Part shown: piece after piece, positions 50,833 to 59,055 of the stretch
How the letters are laid out: every line of letters begins with the position of its first letter
Numbering within the stretch: the stretch's first letter is position 1
Assembly (NCBI RefSeq): GCF_023078455.1
Contig: NZ_CP095740.1
Coordinates: forward strand, 670,001-734,000
DNA length: 64,000 bases
Origin: Luteibacter aegosomatis
GTDB lineage: Bacteria; Pseudomonadota; Gammaproteobacteria; Xanthomonadales; Rhodanobacteraceae
Direction: 5' to 3'
Position numbers and translations under genes: made by a program
The notes under the pieces: model-generated
What the model saw: the letters and a program-made list of their open reading frames with translations, nothing else
What the model was told of the DNA's origin: nothing
The model's database searches: none

Positions 50833-52317
50833 TCAGCGGGCGCCGACCTTGAGCACCTGGCCGGGGTGGACGTTGTTGTCCTTCAGGCCGTTCATGGCGC
50901 GAAGCTGCGTCACGTCCACGTTGTTGCGCTTGGCGATGGAGTAGAGCGTGTCGCCCGCCGCCACCTTGTAGGTGCGGCTGGCGGCCGTCTTCTTCTCGGC
51001 CTTGGCGACGGCCTTCGGCTCGGCCTTGGCCGGCTTGGCCGCGGCGGCCTTGGGCGTGTCGATCTTGCCCGAAGGCTTTTCGCTGCTGTCGACCGGCGCG
51101 GCGGGCTTGGCCACCGGCTTGCCCTTCACGGTGACGGCATCGGCCGTGACCTTGGCGAACCGGCCGCCACGCTTGGCGTTGTCGGACACCGTGAAGGCTT
51201 CCGCGCGCACGCCCGAGAAGCCCTGGTGCGCCGTGGTGCTGACGCTGGCGACCACCTTCGCGAACTGCGACGGCTCGGCCGTGGTGGCCACGGAGCCCTT
51301 GGTCTCCTTCGCCGCCTTGGCACCCTTGCCCTTGGTCTGCGCCTGGGCGAGGGCGGTTTCCTTCGCCACGGCGGCGGCCGTCGGCGCGGCCGCGACGGCC
51401 GGGGCGGTCGTCATCGCCTGGCCGGCGTTGGCGCGCGTGCCCACGGTGGAGGCGATCTTCGCGCGGCGCGCGGCGTCGCCCGAGGCCAGCGCCATGCCGT
51501 CGGCGTAGGGCACGAGGCTGTGCGCGCGAAGCAGCGAGCTGCCGGCGCTGGAGGTGACGAACGCGATGAACTCCTTCACGTCGGCCGCCTTCGGGCTGGC
51601 GTCGTTGGAGACGAGGTAGAGCTCGGTATAGAGGGGGTACGCGCCGCTGGTCACGGTGGACGCCGACGGCGCCACGCCGTCGATCGACAGCAGCTTGAGC
51701 TTCTTGTTGCCCGACACGCCGCCCATGGTGGTGGCGCCGAGGCCGCGCTTGTCGAGGGTGACGCCCTCTTCGAGCTTGGCGGCGTTCACGTACAGGCGGG
51801 GTGCGGCCACCGGCTGGTTGCCGCGGCCGAACAGCAGCTTGCGCAGGCTGTATTCCACGCCGTCGTTGGGGCTGGCCACCGCGTAGAGGTTGATCGGCGC
51901 GTCTTCGCCGCCCAGTTCCTTCCAGTTGGTGATGTGGCCCATGTAGATCTCATGGAGCTGCATCAGGGTGATGTTGCTCACCGGGTTGGACGGGTAGGTG
52001 ACCATCACCAGGGCGTCCCACGCCACGGGCGTGAAGGTGAGCGACTGCTCGGCGCCACCGATGCCCGGGCGGGCGGAGCCGGCGAGGTCGGCCGTGCCCT
52101 TGGCGACGGCATCGATGCCCGACGCGGTGTTGAAGGGCTGCAGTTCGATCTTGCCCTTGCCGGATTTCTCCCAGGCCTTGGCCACGTCGGTGACCACGCC
52201 GCGCGCGGTGGTGACGTCGCCACGCCAGACCAACTGGCTGCCGGCGGCGAGAACGGTGGCGGAGGCGCTAAGGCCGATCAGCGTGGCGGTGAACAGTCGC
52301 GTGAGACGAAAGGACAT
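50833..52317 (-). CDS. PstS-like substrate-binding protein fused to a LysM domain
   Basis: 494 aa. Signal peptide ending SATVLAAGS. Residues about 27-265 are a phosphate-type periplasmic binding domain (FNTASGIDAVAKGTADLAGSARP split in two, ITLMQLHEIYMGHITNWKELGG, SNDASPKAADVKEFIAFV). A long Ala/Lys/Thr-rich linker (about 290-445) leads to a C-terminal LysM domain (TYKVAAGDTLYSIAKRNNVD onward) that should bind peptidoglycan. No pst ABC genes are nearby, so it may be a wall-attached binding or structural protein rather than a transporter part. Confidence 0.85.
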   Translation of the reverse strand: MSFRLTRLFTATLIGLSASATVLAAGSQLVWRGDVTTARGVVTDVAKAWEKSGKGKIELQPFNTASGIDAVAKGTADLAGSARPGIGGAEQSLTFTPVAWDALVMVTYPSNPVSNITLMQLHEIYMGHITNWKELGGEDAPINLYAVASPNDGVEYSLRKLLFGRGNQPVAAPRLYVNAAKLEEGVTLDKRGLGATTMGGVSGNKKLKLLSIDGVAPSASTVTSGAYPLYTELYLVSNDASPKAADVKEFIAFVTSSAGSSLLRAHSLVPYADGMALASGDAARRAKIASTVGTRANAGQAMTTAPAVAAAPTAAAVAKETALAQAQTKGKGAKAAKETKGSVATTAEPSQFAKVVASVSTTAHQGFSGVRAEAFTVSDNAKRGGRFAKVTADAVTVKGKPVAKPAAPVDSSEKPSGKIDTPKAAAAKPAKAEPKAVAKAEKKTAASRTYKVAAGDTLYSIAKRNNVDVTQLRAMNGLKDNNVHPGQVLKVGAR

Positions 52318-52525
52318 GGACGGCTAGAACCTCGGGACGGAACGGGGTTGGCAAGAAGGGCGCCATTGTGGGCCATTGCAGGCGCTGGCGCACCATCGAC
52401 GTCGTTCAGCATCCTGCCGACGGGAAACGGAACGTAGGCTGTAGGGGTGTGGTGTTCATGTGAACCGGGGCAAGCCCCTTCGTGGACCCTGTCCGCGGTT
52501 CGAGATCGCGAAAGGGTGAGGCCAG

Positions 52526-53047
52526 CCCGTTCGCCGATGCGATCGGCTCCCACCCCTTCGGTAGCAAGGCCGTGCTGTACCTACCGAAGGGGGAAGCGGA
52601 CCCTGTCTGCAGCCCGTTCGCCGATGCGATCGGCTCCCACCCCTTCGGTAGCAAGGCCGTGCTGTACCTACCGAAGGGGGAAGCGGACCCTGTCTGCAGC
52701 CCGTTCGCCGATGCGATCGGCTCCTACCCCTTCGGTAGCAAGGCCGTGCTGTACCTACCGAAGGGGGAAGCGGACCCTGTCTGCAGCCCGTTCGCCGATG
52801 CGATCGGCTCCCACCCCTTCGGTAGCAAGGCCGTGCTCTACCTACCGAAGGGGGAAGCGGACCCTGTCCGCGGCCCGTTCGCCGATGCGATCGGCTCCCA
52901 CCCTCCGGTAGCAAGGCCATGCTCTACCTACCGAAGGGTGGGAGTGGACCCTGTCCGCGGCCCGTTCGCCGATGCGATCGGCTCCCACCCTCCGGTAGCA
53001 AGGCCGTGTTCTACCTACCGAAGGGGTGGGAGCCGATCGCATCGGCG
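52526..53047. repeat. composite REP array, six tandem 87-bp units
   Basis: Units start at 52526, 52613, 52700, 52787, 52874 and 52961 with an exact 87-bp period. Each unit joins a class 1 element (hairpin GCCGATGCGATCGGC), the spacer CAAGGCCGTGCTGTAC, and an inverse class 2 element. In the first four units the class 2 half is degenerate (gggggaagcgg...tgtctgcag); the fifth is restored to tgtccgcgg, and the last ends with a class 1 inverse instead. It lies just downstream of the convergent or same-strand gene ends at 53067. Confidence 0.95.
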
Positions 53048-53066
53048 AAACCCGGTCGCGACACCG

Positions 53067-54443
53067 TCAGAGCACGACGTAATACACATCCCCATCCCGC
53101 ACCACCGACAGCAACAACTGCCGCACCGGCAACGACCCCGTCGTAGGCAACGACTTCACCCCATTGATCCGCTGCCGCTGGATGGCCACCACCACATCCC
53201 CATCCCGCAACCCGGCCGCATAGGCCGTCGACCCGCGCTGCACCGAGGACAAGGCCACGCCATACAGCCCACCTTCCTTCTGCTCGGTGGACAGGTCGCT
53301 CAACACCACCCCGGCCAGGCGCTTGTCGACCTTGCCACCCTCGAGCGTCGCCAGCTTCACCGCGGCGATGGTCGCCTCCACATCCTTCGACGCCCCCTCG
53401 CGCCGCACCGACAGCTTCACCTTCGCCCCCAGCGGCAGAAGCCCCTCGGTATTGCGCACATCCTGCGCACTACGCACCGGCTTCCCATCCACCGCCGTCA
53501 GCACGTCGCCCGTCTGCAATCCCGCCCCGTCGGCCGGCGAGCCGTCGTTCACTCGCGTCACCACCGCGCCGTTGGTGTCCTTCAATCCCAGCGCCTGCGC
53601 GATGCGCGGCGTGATGTCCTGCACCTCCACGCCCAGGTTGCCCCGGCGCACCTTGCCGTAGGCCAGCAACTGCTTCATCACCCCGGTGGCCAGGTCCGTG
53701 GGAATGGCGAAGCCGATACCCACGTTGCCGCCCGACGGCGTGAAGATCATCGAGTTGATGCCCACCAGCTCACCGCGCAGGTTCACCAGTGCGCCACCGG
53801 AATTGCCCGGATTGATCGACGCATCCGTCTGGATGAAGTTCTGGATGCCCTTGCCCAACCCCGAGCGCCCCAGCGCCGAGACCATGCCCGAGGTGGCCGT
53901 CTGCCCCAGCCCGAACGGATCGCCCACCGCCACCACGAAATCGCCCACGCGCAACTGCGCGGAGTCGGCGATCGGCAGGGCCTGGAGGTTCTGCGCGGGA
54001 ATCTGCAACACCGCCACGTCGGTATCCGGATCGGTGCCGATCAGCTTGGCCTTGAGGTCGCGCCCGTCCTGCAGGGTGACGGTGATGTCGTCCGCGCCGC
54101 CCACCACGTGGTTGTTGGTGAGCACGTAGCCCTTGGCGGCATCCACCACCACGCCCGAGCCCAGGCTCTGCGCCACGCGCTCGCGCGGCAGGCCCTGGTT
54201 GCCGAACAACTGCCCGAAGAGGGGATCGTCGAAATACGCATCGCGCGTACGGATGCGCGTCTTGGTGGAAATGTTCACCACCGCCGGGGTCACCTTGGCG
54301 AGCATCGGCGCCAGCGACGGCATCGGCTGGCCGTCGATGGCCGAGGGCAGGGCGGTGCCGGCGAACGCGGGCGGTGCCATCGCCACGGCGAGGGCTGCAC
54401 CGATCAGGAAACGAGTGGTATGCCGGTAAAGGCTTGAAGGCAT
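53067..54443 (-). CDS. DegP/DegQ-type periplasmic serine protease
   Basis: 458 aa. Signal peptide MPSSLYRHTTRFLIGAALAV...APPAFAG. Trypsin-like domain with the triad His112 (TNNHVVGGAD), Asp142 (DTDVAVLQI) and Ser215 (NPGNSGGALV). Two PDZ domains follow (about 270-355 with GLQTGDVLTAVDGKP; about 380-455). Two PDZs and the length suit DegQ/DegP. It handles misfolded envelope proteins. AGGAG 8 bases before the ATG fixes the start; the upstream frame adds 11 residues. Confidence 0.93.
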   Translation of the reverse strand: MPSSLYRHTTRFLIGAALAVAMAPPAFAGTALPSAIDGQPMPSLAPMLAKVTPAVVNISTKTRIRTRDAYFDDPLFGQLFGNQGLPRERVAQSLGSGVVVDAAKGYVLTNNHVVGGADDITVTLQDGRDLKAKLIGTDPDTDVAVLQIPAQNLQALPIADSAQLRVGDFVVAVGDPFGLGQTATSGMVSALGRSGLGKGIQNFIQTDASINPGNSGGALVNLRGELVGINSMIFTPSGGNVGIGFAIPTDLATGVMKQLLAYGKVRRGNLGVEVQDITPRIAQALGLKDTNGAVVTRVNDGSPADGAGLQTGDVLTAVDGKPVRSAQDVRNTEGLLPLGAKVKLSVRREGASKDVEATIAAVKLATLEGGKVDKRLAGVVLSDLSTEQKEGGLYGVALSSVQRGSTAYAAGLRDGDVVVAIQRQRINGVKSLPTTGSLPVRQLLLSVVRDGDVYYVVL

Positions 54444-54588
54444 GGAAAAGCTCCTTGGCTGGTGTGCTCCGGGCACATGAATCGGCCCATTCGACCACGT
54501 GAATGCCGCCGGGTTTCAACCCTTGAGACGGCATCGGACGACACTTTACATCGGCAACCTCCGGCGTTAAGGTTGCCCCCGGCCGCAA

Positions 54589-54636
54589 CCACAACATCTT
54601 GTGTTCCGTCACCCGCTCGTCACCAAGTGCTGGTGT
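54589..54636. promoter_or_regulatory. candidate tandem NrdR boxes upstream of nrdJa
   Basis: Box 1, ccacaacatcttgtgt (54589-54604), agrees with the NrdR consensus at most positions. Box 2, caccaagtgctggtgt (54621-54636), matches mainly in the outer half-sites. Centres are 32 bp apart, three helical turns, the usual arrangement for NrdR pairs that repress ribonucleotide reductase genes. The remaining ~170-nt leader to the start codon shows no ORF I trust. Confidence 0.6.
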
Positions 54637-54807
54637 TGCGAAGACTCACGTTCCCGCTTCAAACCGTCGCCGTCAAAGGGTTTTTCCTTATGGGGGTTGG
54701 CGATGGGCAAAGGATGGCCGGCGCTTTCCGCAGAACGCGTCGGCAGGGTTGCGCCACGCTGCCAAAACAAAAGGCCGCCACAGGCCCAAGCTCGAGGACG
54801 ACACAAC

Positions 54808-56955
54808 ATGAGCACTGCACGTGCGCAAGCGATGGGCATCGATCCCACGGCCATTCCGCTCCAGCCCGCCTCGTATGACATCTGGGACAAGAAGTACCGC
54901 CTGAAGGCCAAGTCCGGCGTGCCCGTCGACGGCTCGGTGGACGAAACCTACCAGCGCGTGGCGCGTGCGCTTTCCGACGTGGAAGCCACCGACGAACTCC
55001 GCCAGCACTGGTACGAGCGTTTCCTCTGGGCGCTGCGCCGCGGGGCGATCCCCGCCGGCCGCATCACCTCCAACGCCGGCGCGCTCGACCACAAGCCTGC
55101 CACCTCCACCATCAACTGCACGGTGTCGGGCACCATCCGCGACTCGATGGACGACATCCTCGAGAAGGTGCACGAGGCCGGCCTCACCCTGAAGGCCGGC
55201 TGCGGCATCGGCTACGAATTCAGCACGCTGCGCCCGCGCGGCGCCTACGTGAGCGGCGCCGGCGCCCACACGTCGGGCCCGCTGTCGTTCATGGATATCT
55301 ACGACAAGATGTGCTTCACCGTCTCGTCCGCCGGCGGTCGCCGCGGCGCGCAGATGGGCACGTTCGACGTGAGCCACCCGGACGCCAAGGAATTCATCCG
55401 CGCCAAGCGCGAGGATGGCCGCCTGCGCCAGTTCAACCTGTCGCTGCTCATCACCGACGGCTTCATGGACGCGGTGGAAAACGACCAGGACTGGCCCACC
55501 GTCTTCCCAGTGCACGTGAAGGAACAGGACGAAATCGACCTCAACGACCCCACCAAGGTCGTGTGGCGCGAGTGGCCCACCAACGAAAACTACGTGGTGC
55601 GCGACGACGGCCTGGTGGCCTGCAAGATCTACGGCCACATCCGTGCCCGTCATCTGTGGGACATGATCATGGTCTCCACGTATGACTACGCCGAGCCGGG
55701 CTTCATCCTCATCGACCGCGTCAACGAGATGAACAACAACTGGTGGTGCGAGCACATCCGCGCCACCAACCCCTGCGGCGAGCAGCCGCTGCCGCCCTAC
55801 GGCTCGTGCCTGCTGGGCTCGGTGAACCTCACCCTCTTCGTGCGCGACCCGTTCGGCCCCAAGGCCCGTTTCGACTGGGACGAATACCGCGAAGTGGTGC
55901 GCGTGTTCACCCGCATGCTCGACAACGTGGTGGAGATCAACGGCCTGCCGCTCGAGCAGCAGCGCAACGAGATCCTCTCCAAGCGCCGCCACGGCATGGG
56001 CTTCCTGGGCCTGGGCTCCACGCTCACCATGCTCAAGATGCGCTACGGCACGGCCGACGCCGTGGCCTTCACCGAGGAAGTCTCCCGCGAGATGGCCGTG
56101 GCCGGCTGGGAAGTGGCCCTCGACCTCGCCAAGGAAAAGGGCCCGGCCCCGATCCTGGCGCGCGACTTCACCGTGACCGGCGACATGCTGCGCAAGCGCC
56201 CGGAGATGGTCAAAGACGGCTGGAAGGCCGGCGACACCATCCGCGGCAGCGTGCTGCACGCCAAGTACTCGCGCTACATGCAGCGCGTGGCCTCCGTGGC
56301 GCCCGAGCTGGTCGACGCCCTGGCCGAGACCGGCGCGCGCTTCACGCACCACTCGTCCATCGCGCCCACCGGCACCATCTCCCTGAGCCTCGCCAACAAC
56401 GCCTCCAACGGCATCGAGCCCAGCTTCGCCCACCACTATTCGCGCAACGTGATCCGCGAGGGCAAGAAGAGCAAGGAAAAGGTCGAGGTGTACAGCTACG
56501 AGCTGCTGGCCTACCGCGCGCTGATCAACGGCGACGCCATGCCGTACTCCGAAGACCCGCGCACCCGCCTGCCGGAATACTTCGTGGCCGCCGACGACAT
56601 CAGCCCGAAGGAGCACGTGGACATCCAGGCCGCGTCGCAGAAGTGGGTGGACAGCTCCATCTCCAAGACGGCCAACGTGCCCACCGACTACCCGTACGAA
56701 GACTTCAAGGACATCTACTTCTACGCGTACAAGCAGGGCCTGAAGGGCTGCACCACGTTCCGTTTCAACCCCGCCGCCTTCCAGGGCGTGCTGGTCAAAG
56801 AAACCGATCTGGAAAACACCCTCTATCGCTTCGAATTGGAAGACGGTAGCGTTGTCGAACTGAAGGGTAACGACGAAGTGGAATACGACGGCGAAATGCA
56901 CACCGCCGCCAACCTCTTCGATGCCCTGAAAGAAGGCTACTACGGCAAGTTCTGA
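54808..56955 (+). CDS. nrdJa: class II (adenosylcobalamin-dependent) ribonucleotide reductase, NrdJa subunit
   Basis: 715 aa, similar to the large part of the split NrdJ of Pseudomonas aeruginosa. Ten-stranded barrel with the first redox Cys in STINCTVSGTI, the radical Cys/Glu motif NPCGEQPLPPYGSC, and APTGTISLSLANNASNGIEPSF-like phosphate-binding text (positions about 516-537). It makes deoxyribonucleotides with B12 and without oxygen dependence. The C-terminal redox tail is missing from this chain and is encoded by nrdJb 1.3 kb downstream. GAGGA precedes the start. Confidence 0.94.
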   Translation: MSTARAQAMGIDPTAIPLQPASYDIWDKKYRLKAKSGVPVDGSVDETYQRVARALSDVEATDELRQHWYERFLWALRRGAIPAGRITSNAGALDHKPATSTINCTVSGTIRDSMDDILEKVHEAGLTLKAGCGIGYEFSTLRPRGAYVSGAGAHTSGPLSFMDIYDKMCFTVSSAGGRRGAQMGTFDVSHPDAKEFIRAKREDGRLRQFNLSLLITDGFMDAVENDQDWPTVFPVHVKEQDEIDLNDPTKVVWREWPTNENYVVRDDGLVACKIYGHIRARHLWDMIMVSTYDYAEPGFILIDRVNEMNNNWWCEHIRATNPCGEQPLPPYGSCLLGSVNLTLFVRDPFGPKARFDWDEYREVVRVFTRMLDNVVEINGLPLEQQRNEILSKRRHGMGFLGLGSTLTMLKMRYGTADAVAFTEEVSREMAVAGWEVALDLAKEKGPAPILARDFTVTGDMLRKRPEMVKDGWKAGDTIRGSVLHAKYSRYMQRVASVAPELVDALAETGARFTHHSSIAPTGTISLSLANNASNGIEPSFAHHYSRNVIREGKKSKEKVEVYSYELLAYRALINGDAMPYSEDPRTRLPEYFVAADDISPKEHVDIQAASQKWVDSSISKTANVPTDYPYEDFKDIYFYAYKQGLKGCTTFRFNPAAFQGVLVKETDLENTLYRFELEDGSVVELKGNDEVEYDGEMHTAANLFDALKEGYYGKF

Positions 56956-56978
56956 CCCCGCGGAGAGGGAAAAACATC

Positions 56979-58184
56979 ATGGCAACCGAACACGACGACA
57001 CCGCCGAGGGCGAACTGCCCGTCACCACCGGCACCCCCGATACGGAAGTCGGCCAGCACGAACACGCGGAAAACGCCGCTGACACGGCGGTGGATACGCC
57101 GGTGTCGGACACCGACGACGGCGACGATGACGCCGCCGCCCCCGCGCCGATCGCCGCGAAGAAGGTGGTCAAGCGCAAGCCGGTGGCCAAGAAGTCCATC
57201 GAAGACGCGGTGCCCTCGCCGCAGGACGACGCCTTCGGCCACGGCCACGTCGACCTGGACGATTCCGACTACGCCGACATCGCGCAGGTAAAGGCCGAGA
57301 AGAAGGCCCGCAAGCCCGCCGCGAAGAAGGCCACCCCGGCCGCCGAGCCGGTGGCCGCCGCCCCGGTCGTCGACGACGCCCCGGCCGCTCCGGCCCCGGC
57401 GAAGAAGACGGCCCGCAAGGCCGCGTCGAAGAAGCCGGTTGCCACCACCGAAGCCGCGGCGCCGAAGAAGGCCTCCGCCAAGAAGGCCGCGACCAAGAAG
57501 GCTGCCGCCAAGAAAGCGGCGGTGAAGAAGGCCGCCGCGAAGAAGGCACCGGCCAAGAAAGCGGCTGCCAAGAAAGTTGCGGCGAAGAAGGCCGTCAAGA
57601 AGGCTGCCGTGAAGAAGGCCGCGCCGAAGAAGGCGGCTGCCAAGAAGGTCGCCGCCAAAAAGGCTGCGGTGAAGAAGACGGCTACCAAGAAGGCCGCTTC
57701 GAAGAAGGTCGCCTCGAAGAAGGTGGCTTCGAAGAAGGTCACCGGCCGCAAGGCCACCACGAAGAAGACGGCCCCTAAGCGTGGCAACGCTTCCAAGGCG
57801 GCCGTCACCAAGCGTGGCGCTTCGAAGGCCGCCGCCAGCAAGCGCGGCAGCGCCTCCACGGCCGCCGCAACCAAGCGTGGCGGTAGCAAGACGTCCGGCC
57901 GCAAGGTCGCCGCGGTGAAGAAGGCCGTCAAGAAGGCCGCTTCCCGCGTCGTCAAGAAGGCCAGCGCCGCCCGCAAGGCGGTGAAGAAGTCCGTCGGCAA
58001 GGTCGCCCGCAAGGTGACCGGCCGCGGCGTACCTAAGAAGACGGCTCGCAAGGCCGCCGGCAAGACGGTCGCCCGCAAGGCAACCGGCAAGAAGTCCGCC
58101 GTCAAGGCGGCAAAGAGGTCCACTGCCAGCACCACCGGCCGTACGTCGGCGCGCAAGACCGCCGGCCGTGGCCGTCGCAAGTAA
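56979..58184 (+). CDS. histone H1-like Lys/Ala-rich DNA-binding protein
   Basis: 401 aa. Residues 1-60 are acidic (EHDDTAEGE, DTDDGDDD). From about 115 to the end are dozens of AAKKA/KKAAV/KKVASKK repeats, later with Arg/Gly/Ser (KRGASKAA, GRKVTGRG), very basic, as in the C-terminal tail of eukaryotic H1 and of bacterial AlgP/Hc-like proteins. Such proteins bind and condense DNA non-specifically. It sits 23 bp after nrdJa and 83 bp before nrdJb, inside the reductase operon. Repeat number probably varies between strains. Confidence 0.85.
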   Translation: MATEHDDTAEGELPVTTGTPDTEVGQHEHAENAADTAVDTPVSDTDDGDDDAAAPAPIAAKKVVKRKPVAKKSIEDAVPSPQDDAFGHGHVDLDDSDYADIAQVKAEKKARKPAAKKATPAAEPVAAAPVVDDAPAAPAPAKKTARKAASKKPVATTEAAAPKKASAKKAATKKAAAKKAAVKKAAAKKAPAKKAAAKKVAAKKAVKKAAVKKAAPKKAAAKKVAAKKAAVKKTATKKAASKKVASKKVASKKVTGRKATTKKTAPKRGNASKAAVTKRGASKAAASKRGSASTAAATKRGGSKTSGRKVAAVKKAVKKAASRVVKKASAARKAVKKSVGKVARKVTGRGVPKKTARKAAGKTVARKATGKKSAVKAAKRSTASTTGRTSARKTAGRGRRK

Positions 58185-58193
58185 GTAGTACCC

Positions 58194-58223
58194 ATCCGGC
58201 CCGGCGCGCGCGCCGGGCCGGAT
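58194..58223. other. perfect 30-bp GC palindrome between histone-like gene and nrdJb
   Basis: Arms ATCCGGCCCGGCGCG and its exact inverse, no loop spacer and no T-run. It could act as a processing, attenuation or mRNA-stabilising hairpin inside the operon. Confidence 0.75.
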
Positions 58224-58267
58224 ACCCACCGGGCGCGCCGCCACCGATACAGCAGGAAACGTAAGTC

Positions 58268-59047
58268 ATGGCGATCAAGATCGAAAAGAAGATCAAGGGC
58301 TACCAGGTCGTAAAGCCCGAAGACAAGGCCGTCCCGGCCCCCGCTGCCGCGCCGGCGAAAGACGCCGCGCCGGTCGCCGAAGTCATCCAGATGCACGAAA
58401 GCCTGGAGCGTCCCGAGACGCTCGTGGGCAACACGTACAAGATCAAGTCGCCGCTCTTCGAGCACGCGCTGTACGTGACCATCAACGACATCGTGCTCAA
58501 CGCGGGCACCCCGCACGAACAGCGCCGTCCGTTCGAGTTGTTCATCAACTCGAAGAACATGGACCACTTCCAGTGGATCGTGGCGCTCACCCGAATCCTG
58601 TCCGCCGTCTTCCGCAAGGGTGGCGACGTGACGTTCATCGTCGAAGAGCTCAAGGCCGTCTTCGACCCCCGCGGCGGCTACTTCAAGGCCGGCGGCATCT
58701 ACATGCCCAGCATCGTGGCCGAGATCGGCGCGGTGATCGAGCAGCACATGAAGTCGATCGGGCTCATCCACGATCCCGAGATGAGCGATGCGACGCGTCA
58801 GCTCATCGCCGAAAAGCGCGCGGCTTACGAGAAGGCCAACGCGGCCACCTCCACCGCCGCTGTTGTGGGAGCCGCTTCAGCGGCGATCGGGGCTAGCGAC
58901 ACCGCCGCATCCGGCAACGACCCCCACACCAACGCCTCCGGCTTCCCCGCTGGCGCTACCCTTTGCAGCAAGTGCAATACGCAGGCGCTGGTGCTGATGG
59001 ATGGGTGTCAGACTTGTTTGAATTGTGGGTATTCGAAGTGCGGCTAA
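58268..59047 (+). CDS. nrdJb: class II ribonucleotide reductase, NrdJb subunit (C-terminal part)
   Basis: 259 aa, comparable to the split NrdJb of Pseudomonas (~230 aa). Residues about 40-170 are the TSCPD-type domain (YKIKSPLFEHALYVTINDIV region; PFELFINSKNMDHFQW). A Ala/Ser/Thr linker leads to the C-terminal Cys cluster LCSKCN...CQTCLNCGYSKCG, with five to six Cys that reduce the active-site disulfide of NrdJa. A class 3 palindrome is embedded in the linker. Stop at the boundary to AT-richer DNA. Confidence 0.9.
   Translation: MAIKIEKKIKGYQVVKPEDKAVPAPAAAPAKDAAPVAEVIQMHESLERPETLVGNTYKIKSPLFEHALYVTINDIVLNAGTPHEQRRPFELFINSKNMDHFQWIVALTRILSAVFRKGGDVTFIVEELKAVFDPRGGYFKAGGIYMPSIVAEIGAVIEQHMKSIGLIHDPEMSDATRQLIAEKRAAYEKANAATSTAAVVGAASAAIGASDTAASGNDPHTNASGFPAGATLCSKCNTQALVLMDGCQTCLNCGYSKCG
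58865..58887. repeat. REP class 3 element inside nrdJb
   Basis: GTGGGAGCCGCTTCAGCGGC followed by GAT: same GTGGGA...GAT frame as the intergenic repeats, but with the hairpin GCCGCT-TC-AGCGGC. It encodes VGAASAAI in the linker before the Cys-rich tail. Confidence 0.7.
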
Positions 59048-59055
59048 AAGGTTGA

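Noticed and set aside
52526..53047. CRISPR-like regular repeat array
   Set aside because: Units are fully conserved across the 87 bp with no unique spacers, and no cas genes are near. The same holds for the 72-bp and 109-bp arrays.
54640..54807. Cobalamin riboswitch before the B12-dependent reductase
   Set aside because: I looked for the B12-box pattern and paired arms in the leader and could not find a convincing match.
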